Origin: Acetobacterium tundrae | Lineage (GTDB): Bacteria > Bacillota > Clostridia > Eubacteriales > Eubacteriaceae | Assembly: GCF_008086615.1 (NCBI RefSeq) | Contig: NZ_RXYB01000003.1 | Span: forward strand, 228,521-292,520 | DNA: 64,000 nt | Reading direction: 5' to 3' | Part shown: positions 52,337 to 60,400 of the stretch, one piece after another | How the letters are laid out: each line of letters begins with the position of its first letter | Position numbering within the stretch: position 1 is the stretch's first letter | Made by a program: the position numbers and the translations under genes | The notes under the pieces: generated by a model | What the model was told of the DNA's origin: nothing | What the model saw: the letters and a program-made list of their open reading frames with translations, nothing else | Databases searched by the model: none

Positions 52337-52783
52337 TTATATTTGATTTTTATTTTTTTCATAGTCTTCTTTCAAACGTTTTAATTTTCTCGTTCTCTTT
52401 AATGGCAACGTTGTTAATAATTCATAGATCTTTTTATTTTCTTTAACTGTTAGATTCTTAGTATAATTTACTACTGAAGGACCTGATCCTTCTTCAACTA
52501 TTTTAAAATTTTCTTTATCCAAGAATCCAACCTTTTTAATCATTACACCTTCTTGATTTTCATAAATAGCTTCAGCGTACCAAGAATTATTGCCACTTCT
52601 ATTGATTATTACATTTTTTAGTCCAAGGATTCCTGCGCATATTATTCTAAGATCCCTATCTATCTCATTTTTTTTATCAACATTGCAAATAAAAACATCT
52701 TTGTTTCCGGACTCAGTATACTCTTCTATTGCCCTTGCTATATCTAAGAATCTTGTTTCCATAATTATTTGCATCTTATTCAT
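52337..52783 (-). CDS. Hypothetical protein
   Basis: A 148-residue soluble protein I do not recognise. It has alternating strands and helices (DVFICNVDKKNEIDRDLRII, NVIINRSGNNSWYAEAIYEN) and a basic C-terminal tail (LKRTRKLKRLKEDYEKNKNQ). I use the ATG at 52783 because AAAGAGGTG lies about 10 bases upstream; the frame extends 7 codons further to a TTG. No operon partner. Confidence 0.6.
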   Translation of the reverse strand: MNKMQIIMETRFLDIARAIEEYTESGNKDVFICNVDKKNEIDRDLRIICAGILGLKNVIINRSGNNSWYAEAIYENQEGVMIKKVGFLDKENFKIVEEGSGPSVVNYTKNLTVKENKKIYELLTTLPLKRTRKLKRLKEDYEKNKNQI

Positions 52784-52867
52784 AATTGCGCACACCTCTT
52801 TCAATATTAAGACGATTATACCATGGATTCTTCAAATTGTCCGAAACGCAAAAATATAAAAGATTCA

Positions 52868-52930
52868 CCCTGTTCAACATATAAATTCAAGAGCCGATGC
52901 GCCCTTTTTTTATCGCCGCCACTGACACTT
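52868..52930 (+). pseudogene. Second cysteine hydrolase fragment
   Basis: About 60 bases including GAGCCGATGCGCCC and TTTATCGCCGCCACTGA match the hydrolase gene at about 43812-43871. Isolated; both ends are lost. The rest of 52805-53109 contains only the regulator gene's leader. Confidence 0.7.
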
Positions 52931-53109
52931 TGAAAAAGCATCTTGACCACGCGCACATAAGTCTCTGAAAAACAAGGCAACATGTCAGTGTGACCATCAA
53001 ACGTCTACTGGAAAAAAAAGAGCAATAGGATTATAATGAATTGACTCAACAAAAGGAACTGCCGTTTGTTAGAGAATTGTATCATTAAAAAAAGCTGGGA
53101 GGTAATAAC

Positions 53110-53787
53110 ATGACGGATATTTTAGTGATCGAAGATGATAATGAAATCAATCGTCTATTGTGTAATATTCTAAGTGAAAATCAGTATCACTGTGTATCTG
53201 AATATTCTGGCAAACCCGCTTATGAAACGCTGAAAAATAGAAGCTTTGATATGGTGCTGCTGGATTTAATGCTTCCTGAAATTCCGGGTGAAGAATTACT
53301 CGCAAACCTTCGTCGATTCTCCAAGGTGCCGGTTATTATCATCTCTGCCAAGGATGAAATGACGGTAAAGGTCGATATGCTCCGAACCGGCGCGGACGAT
53401 TACATTACAAAACCGTTCGACAACAATGAGGTGTTGGCAAGAGTCGAAAGCAATTTGCGACGCAGTCAAGGTTTTAGCTCTTCACACCTTACCGTGGGTC
53501 CTTTGGTTTTTGATACGGAAACGAATGTATGTAACCTATCTGGAAAGCCAATTTCTCTGACTGGAACGGAAATGAAAATTCTCAGATTGCTCATGGAAAA
53601 TCCCCAGAAACTATTCACGAAAGCCAACCTGTTTACGAGTGTGTGGGATGAACCATATAGCTATGATGACAACGCAATTAATACCCACATTAGTAATCTA
53701 AGACGCAAACTGAAATCTGTCTGCCCCGACCAGGAGTTTATCGAAACGGTTTGGGGAATCGGATACAAACTGATCGAATCTAAATAA
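53110..53787 (+). CDS. OmpR-family response regulator (lantibiotic cassette)
   Basis: A 225-residue regulator. Phosphorylation site D52 in MVLLDLMLP, receiver lysine in YITKPFDN, and a winged helix at about 130-222 (SLTGTEMKILRLLMENPQKLF, NTHISNLRRKL). GGGAGG precedes the ATG. It precedes a LanFEG-like transporter and a sensor kinase, resembling the CprRK-CprABC arrangement, so it probably activates the transporter in response to cationic peptides. Confidence 0.92.
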   Translation: MTDILVIEDDNEINRLLCNILSENQYHCVSEYSGKPAYETLKNRSFDMVLLDLMLPEIPGEELLANLRRFSKVPVIIISAKDEMTVKVDMLRTGADDYITKPFDNNEVLARVESNLRRSQGFSSSHLTVGPLVFDTETNVCNLSGKPISLTGTEMKILRLLMENPQKLFTKANLFTSVWDEPYSYDDNAINTHISNLRRKLKSVCPDQEFIETVWGIGYKLIESK

Positions 53788-53831
53788 AATTGCCTGTTTT
53801 CGTGATCCATGGGAACAGGCAATTTCTTTAG
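53787..53831 (+). terminator. Terminator between response regulator and transporter genes
   Basis: AAATTGCCTGTT (53787-53798), a 15-base loop, AACAGGCAATTT (53814-53825), CTTTAG. A perfect 12-bp stem directly after the regulator stop. A TATAAT at 53875 may then start the transporter transcript. Confidence 0.7.
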
Positions 53832-53903
53832 AAACTCTTATGATTCTCCTTAGAAATAATTACGAATTGCATTTTATAATAGAATATAAAGGAGATGAAA
53901 TTA

Positions 53904-54818
53904 ATGGAAGAATCTATATTTGAAGCAAAAGATCTTACAAAAAAGTATAAAGGAACCATGGCACTTGATTGCGTAAATCTAACTCTGCGACGTGGTGAAA
54001 TTTATGGTTTTATTGGTGAAAACGGTGCGGGGAAAACCACAATGATTCGATTGATCACCGGTCTTTCCTTTCCCACCGATGGGAAAATGACACTGTTTGG
54101 AAAATCCGGAGCAAAGGAATTGCAGAAACAGCGTGCCCGTATTGGGTGTATGGTGGAAACGCCCGCACTTTATAAAAACATGACGGCTCAACAGAATTTG
54201 GAGGCTCAGCGCATTCAACGCGGAATTCCGGACAAGGAATGTATCCAGGAAACATTGAAACTGGTTGGCTTGACAGATACCGGGAAAAAGGCCGTGCGCC
54301 ATTTTTCCCTTGGAATGCGTCAGCGACTTGGCATTGCGATGGCTTTGTTGAATGATCCGGAATTTTTAATCTTAGACGAACCGATTAACGGCCTTGATCC
54401 ATCCGGTATTGTTGAAATACGGGAACTGATGAAACGGCTGAATCGGGAGCGTGGGATCACGTTGCTTGTTTCCAGTCATGTTCTCAGTGAACTGTATCAA
54501 ACGGCAACACAATATATCCTATTGCATCAGGGCCATGTACTGGAGGAATTAACACAACAAGAACTGGATGAAAAATGCAAACGGCATATCGCCATAAAAA
54601 CAAATGATACTACTAAAACAACAACTGTGTTGGAAAGCGCATTACATACTACGCACTTTCAGGTTATGCCGGATGGCGTCATACGATTGTATGACAATCT
54701 GGACAACATGGAAGATGTGGCACGTGTGCTTTCACAAGCAGGACTTTTGGTAACCGGTCTCAGCCTTGCCGGAGACAGTCTTGAAGATTATTTTCTGCAC
54801 AGAATTGAGGGCGACTAA
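53904..54818 (+). CDS. Lantibiotic/bacitracin-type ABC transporter ATPase
   Basis: A 304-residue ATPase of the BcrA/LanF group, which with two permeases removes lantibiotics or similar peptides from the membrane. Walker A is GENGAGKTT, signature FSLGMRQRLGIAMAL, Walker B FLILDEPINGLDP. The ~80-residue C-terminal extension is normal for this group. Start at 53904 (MEESIFEAK) has AAGGAG 9 bases upstream; an ATG 3 codons earlier is too close to that site. Followed by two permease genes. Confidence 0.92.
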   Translation: MEESIFEAKDLTKKYKGTMALDCVNLTLRRGEIYGFIGENGAGKTTMIRLITGLSFPTDGKMTLFGKSGAKELQKQRARIGCMVETPALYKNMTAQQNLEAQRIQRGIPDKECIQETLKLVGLTDTGKKAVRHFSLGMRQRLGIAMALLNDPEFLILDEPINGLDPSGIVEIRELMKRLNRERGITLLVSSHVLSELYQTATQYILLHQGHVLEELTQQELDEKCKRHIAIKTNDTTKTTTVLESALHTTHFQVMPDGVIRLYDNLDNMEDVARVLSQAGLLVTGLSLAGDSLEDYFLHRIEGD

Positions 54819-54820
54819 AT

Positions 54821-55534
54821 ATGGGTAAGCTTTTACATGTTGAATGGTATAAACTCGTCCGCGATAAGATTTACTGGATACTGCTGGCCGTCATCGTGCT
54901 TGTCAATTTGATTATCTTATCCGGCGGTCAGCAATTCAGTCTGTCGGGTTACTCTTTTTTGAAAAATATTATGCAAAAAGAAGTGATAACAATTATGATG
55001 GCAAGTATTTACGGTGGACTGTTTGTCGGTAGAGATTTTGAAGATGGCACCTTATATCATGAGATAACGGCGGGAAGAAGTCGTATACAGGTACTTTTGG
55101 CTAAAACCATTGTTTTTTTATTAGCATTAAATGGTCTTATTCTGATATTTCCGCTGCTGGGTATTATATACTGCACGTTAAAAAATGGCTGGGGTATCCC
55201 TTTTACTGCTGGAATGGAATTTTATCTACTTTTTGTGTTTATAGCATTCGTGTTACTCAACTGCGCCATTGGTATGATATCTATGCTTGCGGCGGTCTGT
55301 TTCCGGGACGTTGGCCGAACTATTGGTATTCCAATAATTCTGTTTTTTATTATGATTATGCTGCTAAATGGTAAATACGCCATTCAATATGCACACTTTC
55401 TGCCTATTGGTATGTTGGCTCTCGTTACAAACGGCACCGTTCACCCTGTATATGGAATGCTGTTGGGAAGCATTTGGAGCGCTGTTTTATTTGTGATATC
55501 TGCATTAGTATTCCGCCAGGCGGAACTGCGTTGA
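54821..55534 (+). CDS. ABC permease subunit (LanE/LanG-like), first
   Basis: A 237-residue membrane protein with six helices, typical of LanEG/CprB permeases. GRDFEDGTLYHEITAGRSR is the conserved cytoplasmic loop after helix 2. Starts 2 bases after the ATPase gene. Confidence 0.9.
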   Translation: MGKLLHVEWYKLVRDKIYWILLAVIVLVNLIILSGGQQFSLSGYSFLKNIMQKEVITIMMASIYGGLFVGRDFEDGTLYHEITAGRSRIQVLLAKTIVFLLALNGLILIFPLLGIIYCTLKNGWGIPFTAGMEFYLLFVFIAFVLLNCAIGMISMLAAVCFRDVGRTIGIPIILFFIMIMLLNGKYAIQYAHFLPIGMLALVTNGTVHPVYGMLLGSIWSAVLFVISALVFRQAELR

Positions 55535-55545
55535 GGAGGAGAGAA

Positions 55546-56328
55546 ATGAGCAATTTATTAAAATATGAATGGTATGAACTGCGGCACAATTTGATTTTTT
55601 GGCTAACCTTGATTATTCCATGTGCCTTTGGACTCATTATGTTTGGTCCTGATTACTTGGGATACGATCCCATGGTACCGGATATTCCGCATAACATACA
55701 GGGGATCTTTATGACTACAGCAGCGGATGGCATCTTACCATTTTTGATTATTACCGGTGCATTTACAGCGATGCTTTTTGGTCAGCAGTTTTCCAACCGA
55801 GTCATTGATCACGAGATTTCCGCTGGACACAGCCGGGCAGCTATTTATACAAGTCGGTGCATTGTAGGCTTTATCGTGCCAAACTTGGCAATTCTATTGG
55901 CGCTGCTGCTTGGCTGCATACGCTGTTCCTTCTCCCTTCCATTGCCTTCCACTCAATCTATCCCGTATTTTATACGAACAATTGCAATGCTTTTACTGCT
56001 GAATTTTTCGCTTATTTCAATTTGCATTTTTTTTGTGATGTTATTCCGAGATACCGCAAAGTCAATAGCCGTTTCTGCACTCTTTCTGTTGATTATTTGC
56101 TGGTTCATGGCAGGGTTATTGCAGACAGCCAATCTAGTACCTGGAACTGCTTATACGAATACACCCGGGGTTGCCTTGCTTTTTCATCCGGCCTATTTGA
56201 TCCGACATGTACTGAGACCTTACCTGACTTTAAGGGAAGGGTTAGCGGCAATAGCTGTGGCGGTCGGCTGGGCAACGGTATTTTTAGGTGGTGGTTATTG
56301 CGTATTCCGCAGATGTGAACTAAAATAA
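55546..56328 (+). CDS. ABC permease subunit (LanE/LanG-like), second
   Basis: A 260-residue six-helix permease. FGQQFSNRVIDHEISAGHSR matches the loop in the first permease, showing common ancestry. The frame is open upstream to 55474, but GGAGGAGAG lies just before the ATG at 55546 (MSNLLKYEWYELR), which also avoids a long overlap with the first permease. Third gene of the transporter. Confidence 0.9.
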   Translation: MSNLLKYEWYELRHNLIFWLTLIIPCAFGLIMFGPDYLGYDPMVPDIPHNIQGIFMTTAADGILPFLIITGAFTAMLFGQQFSNRVIDHEISAGHSRAAIYTSRCIVGFIVPNLAILLALLLGCIRCSFSLPLPSTQSIPYFIRTIAMLLLLNFSLISICIFFVMLFRDTAKSIAVSALFLLIICWFMAGLLQTANLVPGTAYTNTPGVALLFHPAYLIRHVLRPYLTLREGLAAIAVAVGWATVFLGGGYCVFRRCELK

Positions 56329-56355
56329 GATGTTATAAAAGAAGGCGGTGGTTGA

Positions 56356-57261
56356 ATGATTTGGATTTTAATTACGGTATGTATCGCAACGGTTATGTTC
56401 GGCGTCCGCCTTTTTCGCATCAAACAGCAGCTTCGCAAGATCACAACACAACTGCATGATCGCACAAGCGGCAGTACCGAGAAAAAAGTTACGGTTTCAT
56501 TGATTGACAACGATTTAAACAAACTTGCCGCCGCCATCAATCGCAATTTAAATCTGCAAAAAAGTCTCCGAATTGAAGTGCGGCGCAATGATCTTCAACT
56601 AAAAGATTCCATTGCAAACCTCAGTCATGACTTACGAACTCCATTGACCTCTATTTTAGGCTATTTGCAATTGTCTCGGAATCCTGAATGTCCAGTGGAA
56701 AAGCGTGAAGATTATCTAAAAACTGTGGATGACAAAGCGCATGCGTTAAAAGCTATGATAAACAGTCTTTACGAACTGTCTGTATTGGATGTTAATGAAA
56801 CGCTGCTTAATGAAGAAAAATTCGACCTAAATATATTGGTAACCGATGTTTTAGTGGGACAATACGAGCTGTTTCAGAAGCACGGAATTAGTCTTCAGGT
56901 AAACCTTCCTGATTATCCAATTTGGATATCCGGCGATCACGTTGCCTGTACCCGGATTGTGCAGAACTTGCTTAACAATACAATACTTTATGCCAAGGAA
57001 AAAGCCGACATTGTTTTGACAAAAGAAGATGCCTACGCAATCCTGTCAATCCGTAATCCTGCGCCGAATCTATCCCAAGATGATATTGATCATTTGTTTG
57101 ACCGCTTTTATACCGCGGATAAATCCAGAAAAAGCAGTGGCACCGGTTTAGGACTTTATATCGTAAAAACATTATTGATGAAAATGAAGGGTAAAATCGT
57201 TGGCATTTCTTTAAATAGTCAAATTCTTTGTATCGAAATTGGGTTTATATTGAGTAGTTAA
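56356..57261 (+). CDS. Sensor histidine kinase of the lantibiotic cassette
   Basis: A 301-residue kinase with a single N-terminal helix (about 2-20), no extracellular domain, and a phosphoacceptor H91 in NLSHDLRTPLTS. The ATPase domain has NLLNNTILYA (N box), IRNPAPNLSQDDIDHLFDRFYTADKSR (F box) and GTGLGLYIVK (G2). G1 is replaced by a weak form (SIRNPAP instead of DxGxG), as in the CprK/SpaK-like group. GGCGGTGG precedes the ATG. Partner of the response regulator at 53110. Confidence 0.9.
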   Translation: MIWILITVCIATVMFGVRLFRIKQQLRKITTQLHDRTSGSTEKKVTVSLIDNDLNKLAAAINRNLNLQKSLRIEVRRNDLQLKDSIANLSHDLRTPLTSILGYLQLSRNPECPVEKREDYLKTVDDKAHALKAMINSLYELSVLDVNETLLNEEKFDLNILVTDVLVGQYELFQKHGISLQVNLPDYPIWISGDHVACTRIVQNLLNNTILYAKEKADIVLTKEDAYAILSIRNPAPNLSQDDIDHLFDRFYTADKSRKSSGTGLGLYIVKTLLMKMKGKIVGISLNSQILCIEIGFILSS

Positions 57262-57324
57262 ATCTTTTCAACAATCCGCGCTCACTAAACAACACCCCTC
57301 GCCTAATCCTATTACGCCATCCGA

Positions 57325-57510
57325 GGCCTGGCCCCAGTGAAAAAAACATGTTTTTTTAGCTGAGTTCTCAAAATTCGAGTGAATTATTTTCAGAAAAAGA
57401 AATTAATTCTAAATTCGACAAATCGTTCACAGAAACAGGAAGATTTAGCGGTCATGGTGGCCGCTATTCTTTTTATATTGACTGCAATAGCTGCCAGTTT
57501 GAGTGGTGGT
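57325..57510 (-). pseudogene. 3' remnant of an IS1182-family element
   Basis: The sequence CCAGTGAAAAAAACATG and then GCGGTCATGGTGGCCGCTAT and TTTTTATATTGACTGCAATA matches, on the minus strand, the right end of the IS at 37852-39573 (terminal repeat tail and last transposase codons), with many point changes. It is an old, different copy; the outer half of its inverted repeat is lost. Confidence 0.7.
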
Positions 57511-57589
57511 ATTTATTTTCGCTTTTTCGATAACAGTTTCCAGGTAATCTTTCATCACCTTTTTTGCCTTTTTATGATCAATACTTATT

Positions 57590-57755
57590 CTAAACTCAAC
57601 GCAAATTCCTCTGCTTTCCTTAAATCTTCACTGTCTGGTCTGCCTTTGTTCATTCCTTAATCGTTGATGTTACTTCCACAAGTGCTTCTTTCAATTCTTT
57701 GTTTGTGTAATTTTCCATACTTGCCTTCCTTCTCAATTTTCATTTGATATGCGGA
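57590..57755 (-). pseudogene. Degraded copy of the AbiE-linked small gene
   Basis: The minus strand reads MENYTNKELKEALVEVTSTIKE and then stops (57718-57650), homologous to the IENYTNEELTAVLREVASTIS start of the 35464-35865 protein. The leader (GAGAAGGA) and the last codons of the gene upstream of it (trace of SNEN-stop) are also present at 57730-57755. The 3' part is out of frame. Confidence 0.7.
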
Positions 57756-57781
57756 CATAAAGCTGAAGTATTTGATTGAGA

Positions 57782-58024
57782 CTAAATAGCTCCTTCAGTC
57801 ACGATCATTAACAGTCCAATCGTAAATCCGATGATGGCTCCCGTGTAGACTTCTTTTGGCGTATGTCTTTTTAATTCAACTCTTGACCAGCCAATAAGTC
57901 CAGAAAAAAACAGAACACTTATGCCGATAATTAGGTTTATTGGCATAATCAAAAATGCGCGATAATCAGAGAAATGGATGCTGCAATTTTCTGTTTCACT
58001 TAAAACCGCCTTTACTTTATTCGA
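57782..58024 (-). pseudogene. C-terminal fragment of a PAP2-family phosphatase
   Basis: An 80-codon minus-strand frame ending at 57782, with SIHFSDYRAFLIMPINLIIG, then GWSRVELKRHTPKEVYTGAIIG, the last PAP2 motif (SRxxLKxHTPxxVxxG). The N-terminal two thirds and any start are missing. Confidence 0.6.
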
Positions 58025-58043
58025 TCATCAAACGACCTTATTT

Positions 58044-58625
58044 CTATTCAAGTATTGATAAAATCTCATTTAACGATTTTTTAAATTCTTCATCCGTTGA
58101 GTTTTTAAAAATAAGCAAATCATCTTTTACATGCGGATTGTCCAAGGCAGTGGGAATATCGAAATTGCTCTCTGCGAGATAGTCCTCCCAATGGGAAAGT
58201 TTCCAGGTATCCCGTTCAGAATTTCTTGCAATCATTCTTTGGCGGGTCACTTCTATTGCCGTTTCTACCCAGACAACAACTAAAGATGCCTTCTTTTTTA
58301 TTAGTTTTGCTTTCAATTCACGGATATAATTGATATCCCTTACTTCTTTTGTGAATGGCGCATTAATCAATACCGTATTGTCGTAATCCAGGGCTTCTAA
58401 AGCAAGAGCGACAATTGTTTCGTATTCATAATCACGAATATTTTTCTCAAAAAAATCAGAACTCCGGTTATATTCTTCCCCAGCTACGATAAAAATCTGT
58501 TTTGAAAGGGGTATGAGTGTATCCTTATCCAGGTAAACCACCTGACTTAATGCCTCTGCAAGTTTCTTTGCGACATAGGTTTTTCCACTTGCTGGCGGTG
58601 ATGTTACTAAAATCAGCTTTTTCAA
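58044..58625 (-). CDS. AAA/zeta-like P-loop kinase
   Basis: A 193-residue P-loop NTPase of the small kinase type. Walker A is SPPASGKT (9-16), and the strand LVVVWVETAIEVTRQRMIARNSERD holds the lid arginines (R..R). DKDTLIP and NAPFTKEVRD suggest a kinase for a nucleoside, sugar or antibiotic rather than a toxin; no antitoxin gene is present. Substrate unknown. Confidence 0.72.
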   Translation of the reverse strand: MKKLILVTSPPASGKTYVAKKLAEALSQVVYLDKDTLIPLSKQIFIVAGEEYNRSSDFFEKNIRDYEYETIVALALEALDYDNTVLINAPFTKEVRDINYIRELKAKLIKKKASLVVVWVETAIEVTRQRMIARNSERDTWKLSHWEDYLAESNFDIPTALDNPHVKDDLLIFKNSTDEEFKKSLNEILSILE

Positions 58626-59059
58626 TTGTTATGCTCCTATTCTTCGAATCCACAGAGTAACTTGTGCTTTTGGGGATAATTATACCCGAAATCCCATTTT
58701 AATCAAAGTAGTTTGTCTTATCTAGACGGGGGGGCTTTTCGTTCGACATCCCCGAGGTTACTTGACCTTTGGTTTGAACCGCTGCACGTGGGGACAGTCG
58801 GTAAGCAATCTGGGTATGAAAAATCTTTTAAACGATTTGTACAAACTAATATTTTCGACTTTTTCACTGATCCCAGACGTTTTATTATGCAGATTCCCTT
58901 CGCGAAAACACGATAGCCCCTCCCATTGTGATTCAATTTTAAATTAAATATTTCTTAATAGGTGTTGACGACTCGGTTTAGGCTATAACTCGTTAGGTTG
59001 GTAATCTAATTAATTTGGTTGCCAACAATTTTGACAAAAAGAAAGAGGAACCTTATTTT
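58626..59059. other. Gap with possible MarR-type operator
   Basis: No convincing ORF. It contains a G-run (58728-58735) and, at 58993-59009, TTAGGTTGGTAATCTAA, a TTAG/CTAA inverted element of the MarR-site kind, just before the broken MFS gene whose MarR partner follows it. Promoter elements are not clear. Confidence 0.35.
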
Positions 59060-59499
59060 ATGAATCAATTAACAAGTAAAAAAAAACGGTTGTTATGATC
59101 GCGTTGATGGGAGCAATGTCCTATATGCCATTCTACATTCAAAGGGTACAAGGCTTATCAGCAACGACATCCGGTTTATTTAATATTCCCATGTCAATTA
59201 TGATGATTATCTTCAGTACACTAGTTGGAAGCTGGTTATCAAAATCATGCAATTACAGATTATTCGCCGTAGTGGGTTTAGGTATTATGAGTGCCAGCAT
59301 GATTGTGATGGCTAATATGGGCAGCGTAACCATGGCTGCGGTGAGCCTGATTATTTTCGGAGCAGGTCTTGGTTTTAGGATGACTGTCTTCACAACAGCA
59401 GCACAAAATTCAGCCCCAGCCTCACAGCTTGGTGTGGTTACCGCAACCACACCACTTTTTCGTAATCTTGGCGGGACTATTATCATCGCCATATATTGA
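59060..59499 (+). pseudogene. MFS drug transporter, internally and 3' deleted
   Basis: The start ATG AAT CAA TTA ACA AGT AAA survives (AGAGGAA site), runs through A9, then continues in another frame with VVMIALMGAMSYMPFYIQRVQG, which belongs to the second half of a DHA2-type transporter. It ends at IIIAIY where MarR sequence begins. Five or fewer of 14 helices remain. Non-functional. Confidence 0.75.
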
Positions 59500-59902
59500 A
59501 ATAAAAAAACTAATAGCTGTATTTGAAAACTTGTCTAGAGCTGAACGAAAAAAGCAACCATTATTGGGATTAAAACAAAGCGAAATACGTGTTTTGTTAT
59601 GTCTCAAAGATATTTCTTGTGATGTTAATTATATTACCAGTATATCAGAAATCAGTAATCGAATGTCAGTAACATCACCTACTGTTACTGAATTGGTTAA
59701 AGGTTTAAGCAGTAAGGGATATATTGATCGCAGTACAAATTCAAAGGATAAAAGGATTGTTGATCTCAAGCTAACAGACAAAGGAGAAAAAATAGTTGAG
59801 AAGGGAACCTACTATTTTACAACTTTTTTTGCTGGGCTTGTCGACAAATTAGGAGCAGAAAAAAGCGAGCTTCTACTCGATTTATTGGAGCAGGTGTGCT
59901 AA
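59497..59902 (+). pseudogene. MarR-family regulator, 5' truncated
   Basis: Joined in the MFS scar, it reads EIKKLIAVFENLSRAERK, then a MarR winged helix (YITSISEISNRMSVTSPTVTELVKGLSSKGYIDRSTNSKDKRIVDLKLT) and a dimerisation helix. The first ~15 residues are missing. A TAA at 59900 is followed in frame by YLDEVHVEVW, which looks like the original C-terminus, so a premature stop has also arisen. Confidence 0.72.
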
Positions 59903-60400
59903 TATCTTGATGAGGTGCATGTCGAGGTTTGGTAGTATTAAGCGTGATTGAAGACGTGGGAATTTTAATGGATATCGCGAAGTAGGGATACAATTACATC
60001 AATAGTACGAGGGTACAGGATAGTTGTTTCCGATGATGGCATCCGTGAACTCTTTCACCAAGGCATCCCGATCAATGTCCAGTACATCGACACCATAATC
60101 AATGAAGGTTTGAATGAACGCGTCTTCCTTCTGGCTGAGATCCAAAAAATCATTCAATCTGCCACCTATTCCATCCAGTGTTGTGTATACAGCCATGATA
60201 ATGCTTAAAAATCTTTTTCTAAATATTTTCGTTCCTCTTGCTATAATCTTAGTCCTTCAGGCATTTTTTCAGAAGTGCTTTTTGCAGAAAGTTGCAAGTA
60301 AAAACACCCTTGAGTATAATTTTTTACTCAAGGGTGTTTTGAATTCGAAGTACTATTTGTCGTGACCATGTCAGTCCCTGCATAAGCAGACAATTTTATT
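59903..60400. other. Gap with a doubtful 65-codon frame
   Basis: A minus-strand frame (60196-59999, MAVYTTLDGIGGRLNDFLDL...) has no ribosome site and could be the tail of a lost gene; the family is not recognised. A terminator lies at 60301-60340. Otherwise nothing seen. Confidence 0.4.
60301..60340. terminator. Strong 16-bp terminator hairpin
   Basis: AAAACACCCTTGAGTA (60301-60316), an 8-base loop, TACTCAAGGGTGTTTT (60325-60340). Perfect; able to act on both strands. Same stem type as 52165-52199. Confidence 0.75.

Noticed and set aside
58044..58625. Zeta toxin of a toxin-antitoxin pair
   Set aside because: No epsilon-like antitoxin gene is adjacent and the substrate region does not match; kept as a generic P-loop kinase.
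59429..59902. Intact 157-residue MarR protein starting inside the MFS gene
   Set aside because: Its first ~23 codons are an out-of-frame reading of transporter sequence; the MarR homology begins only after the scar.
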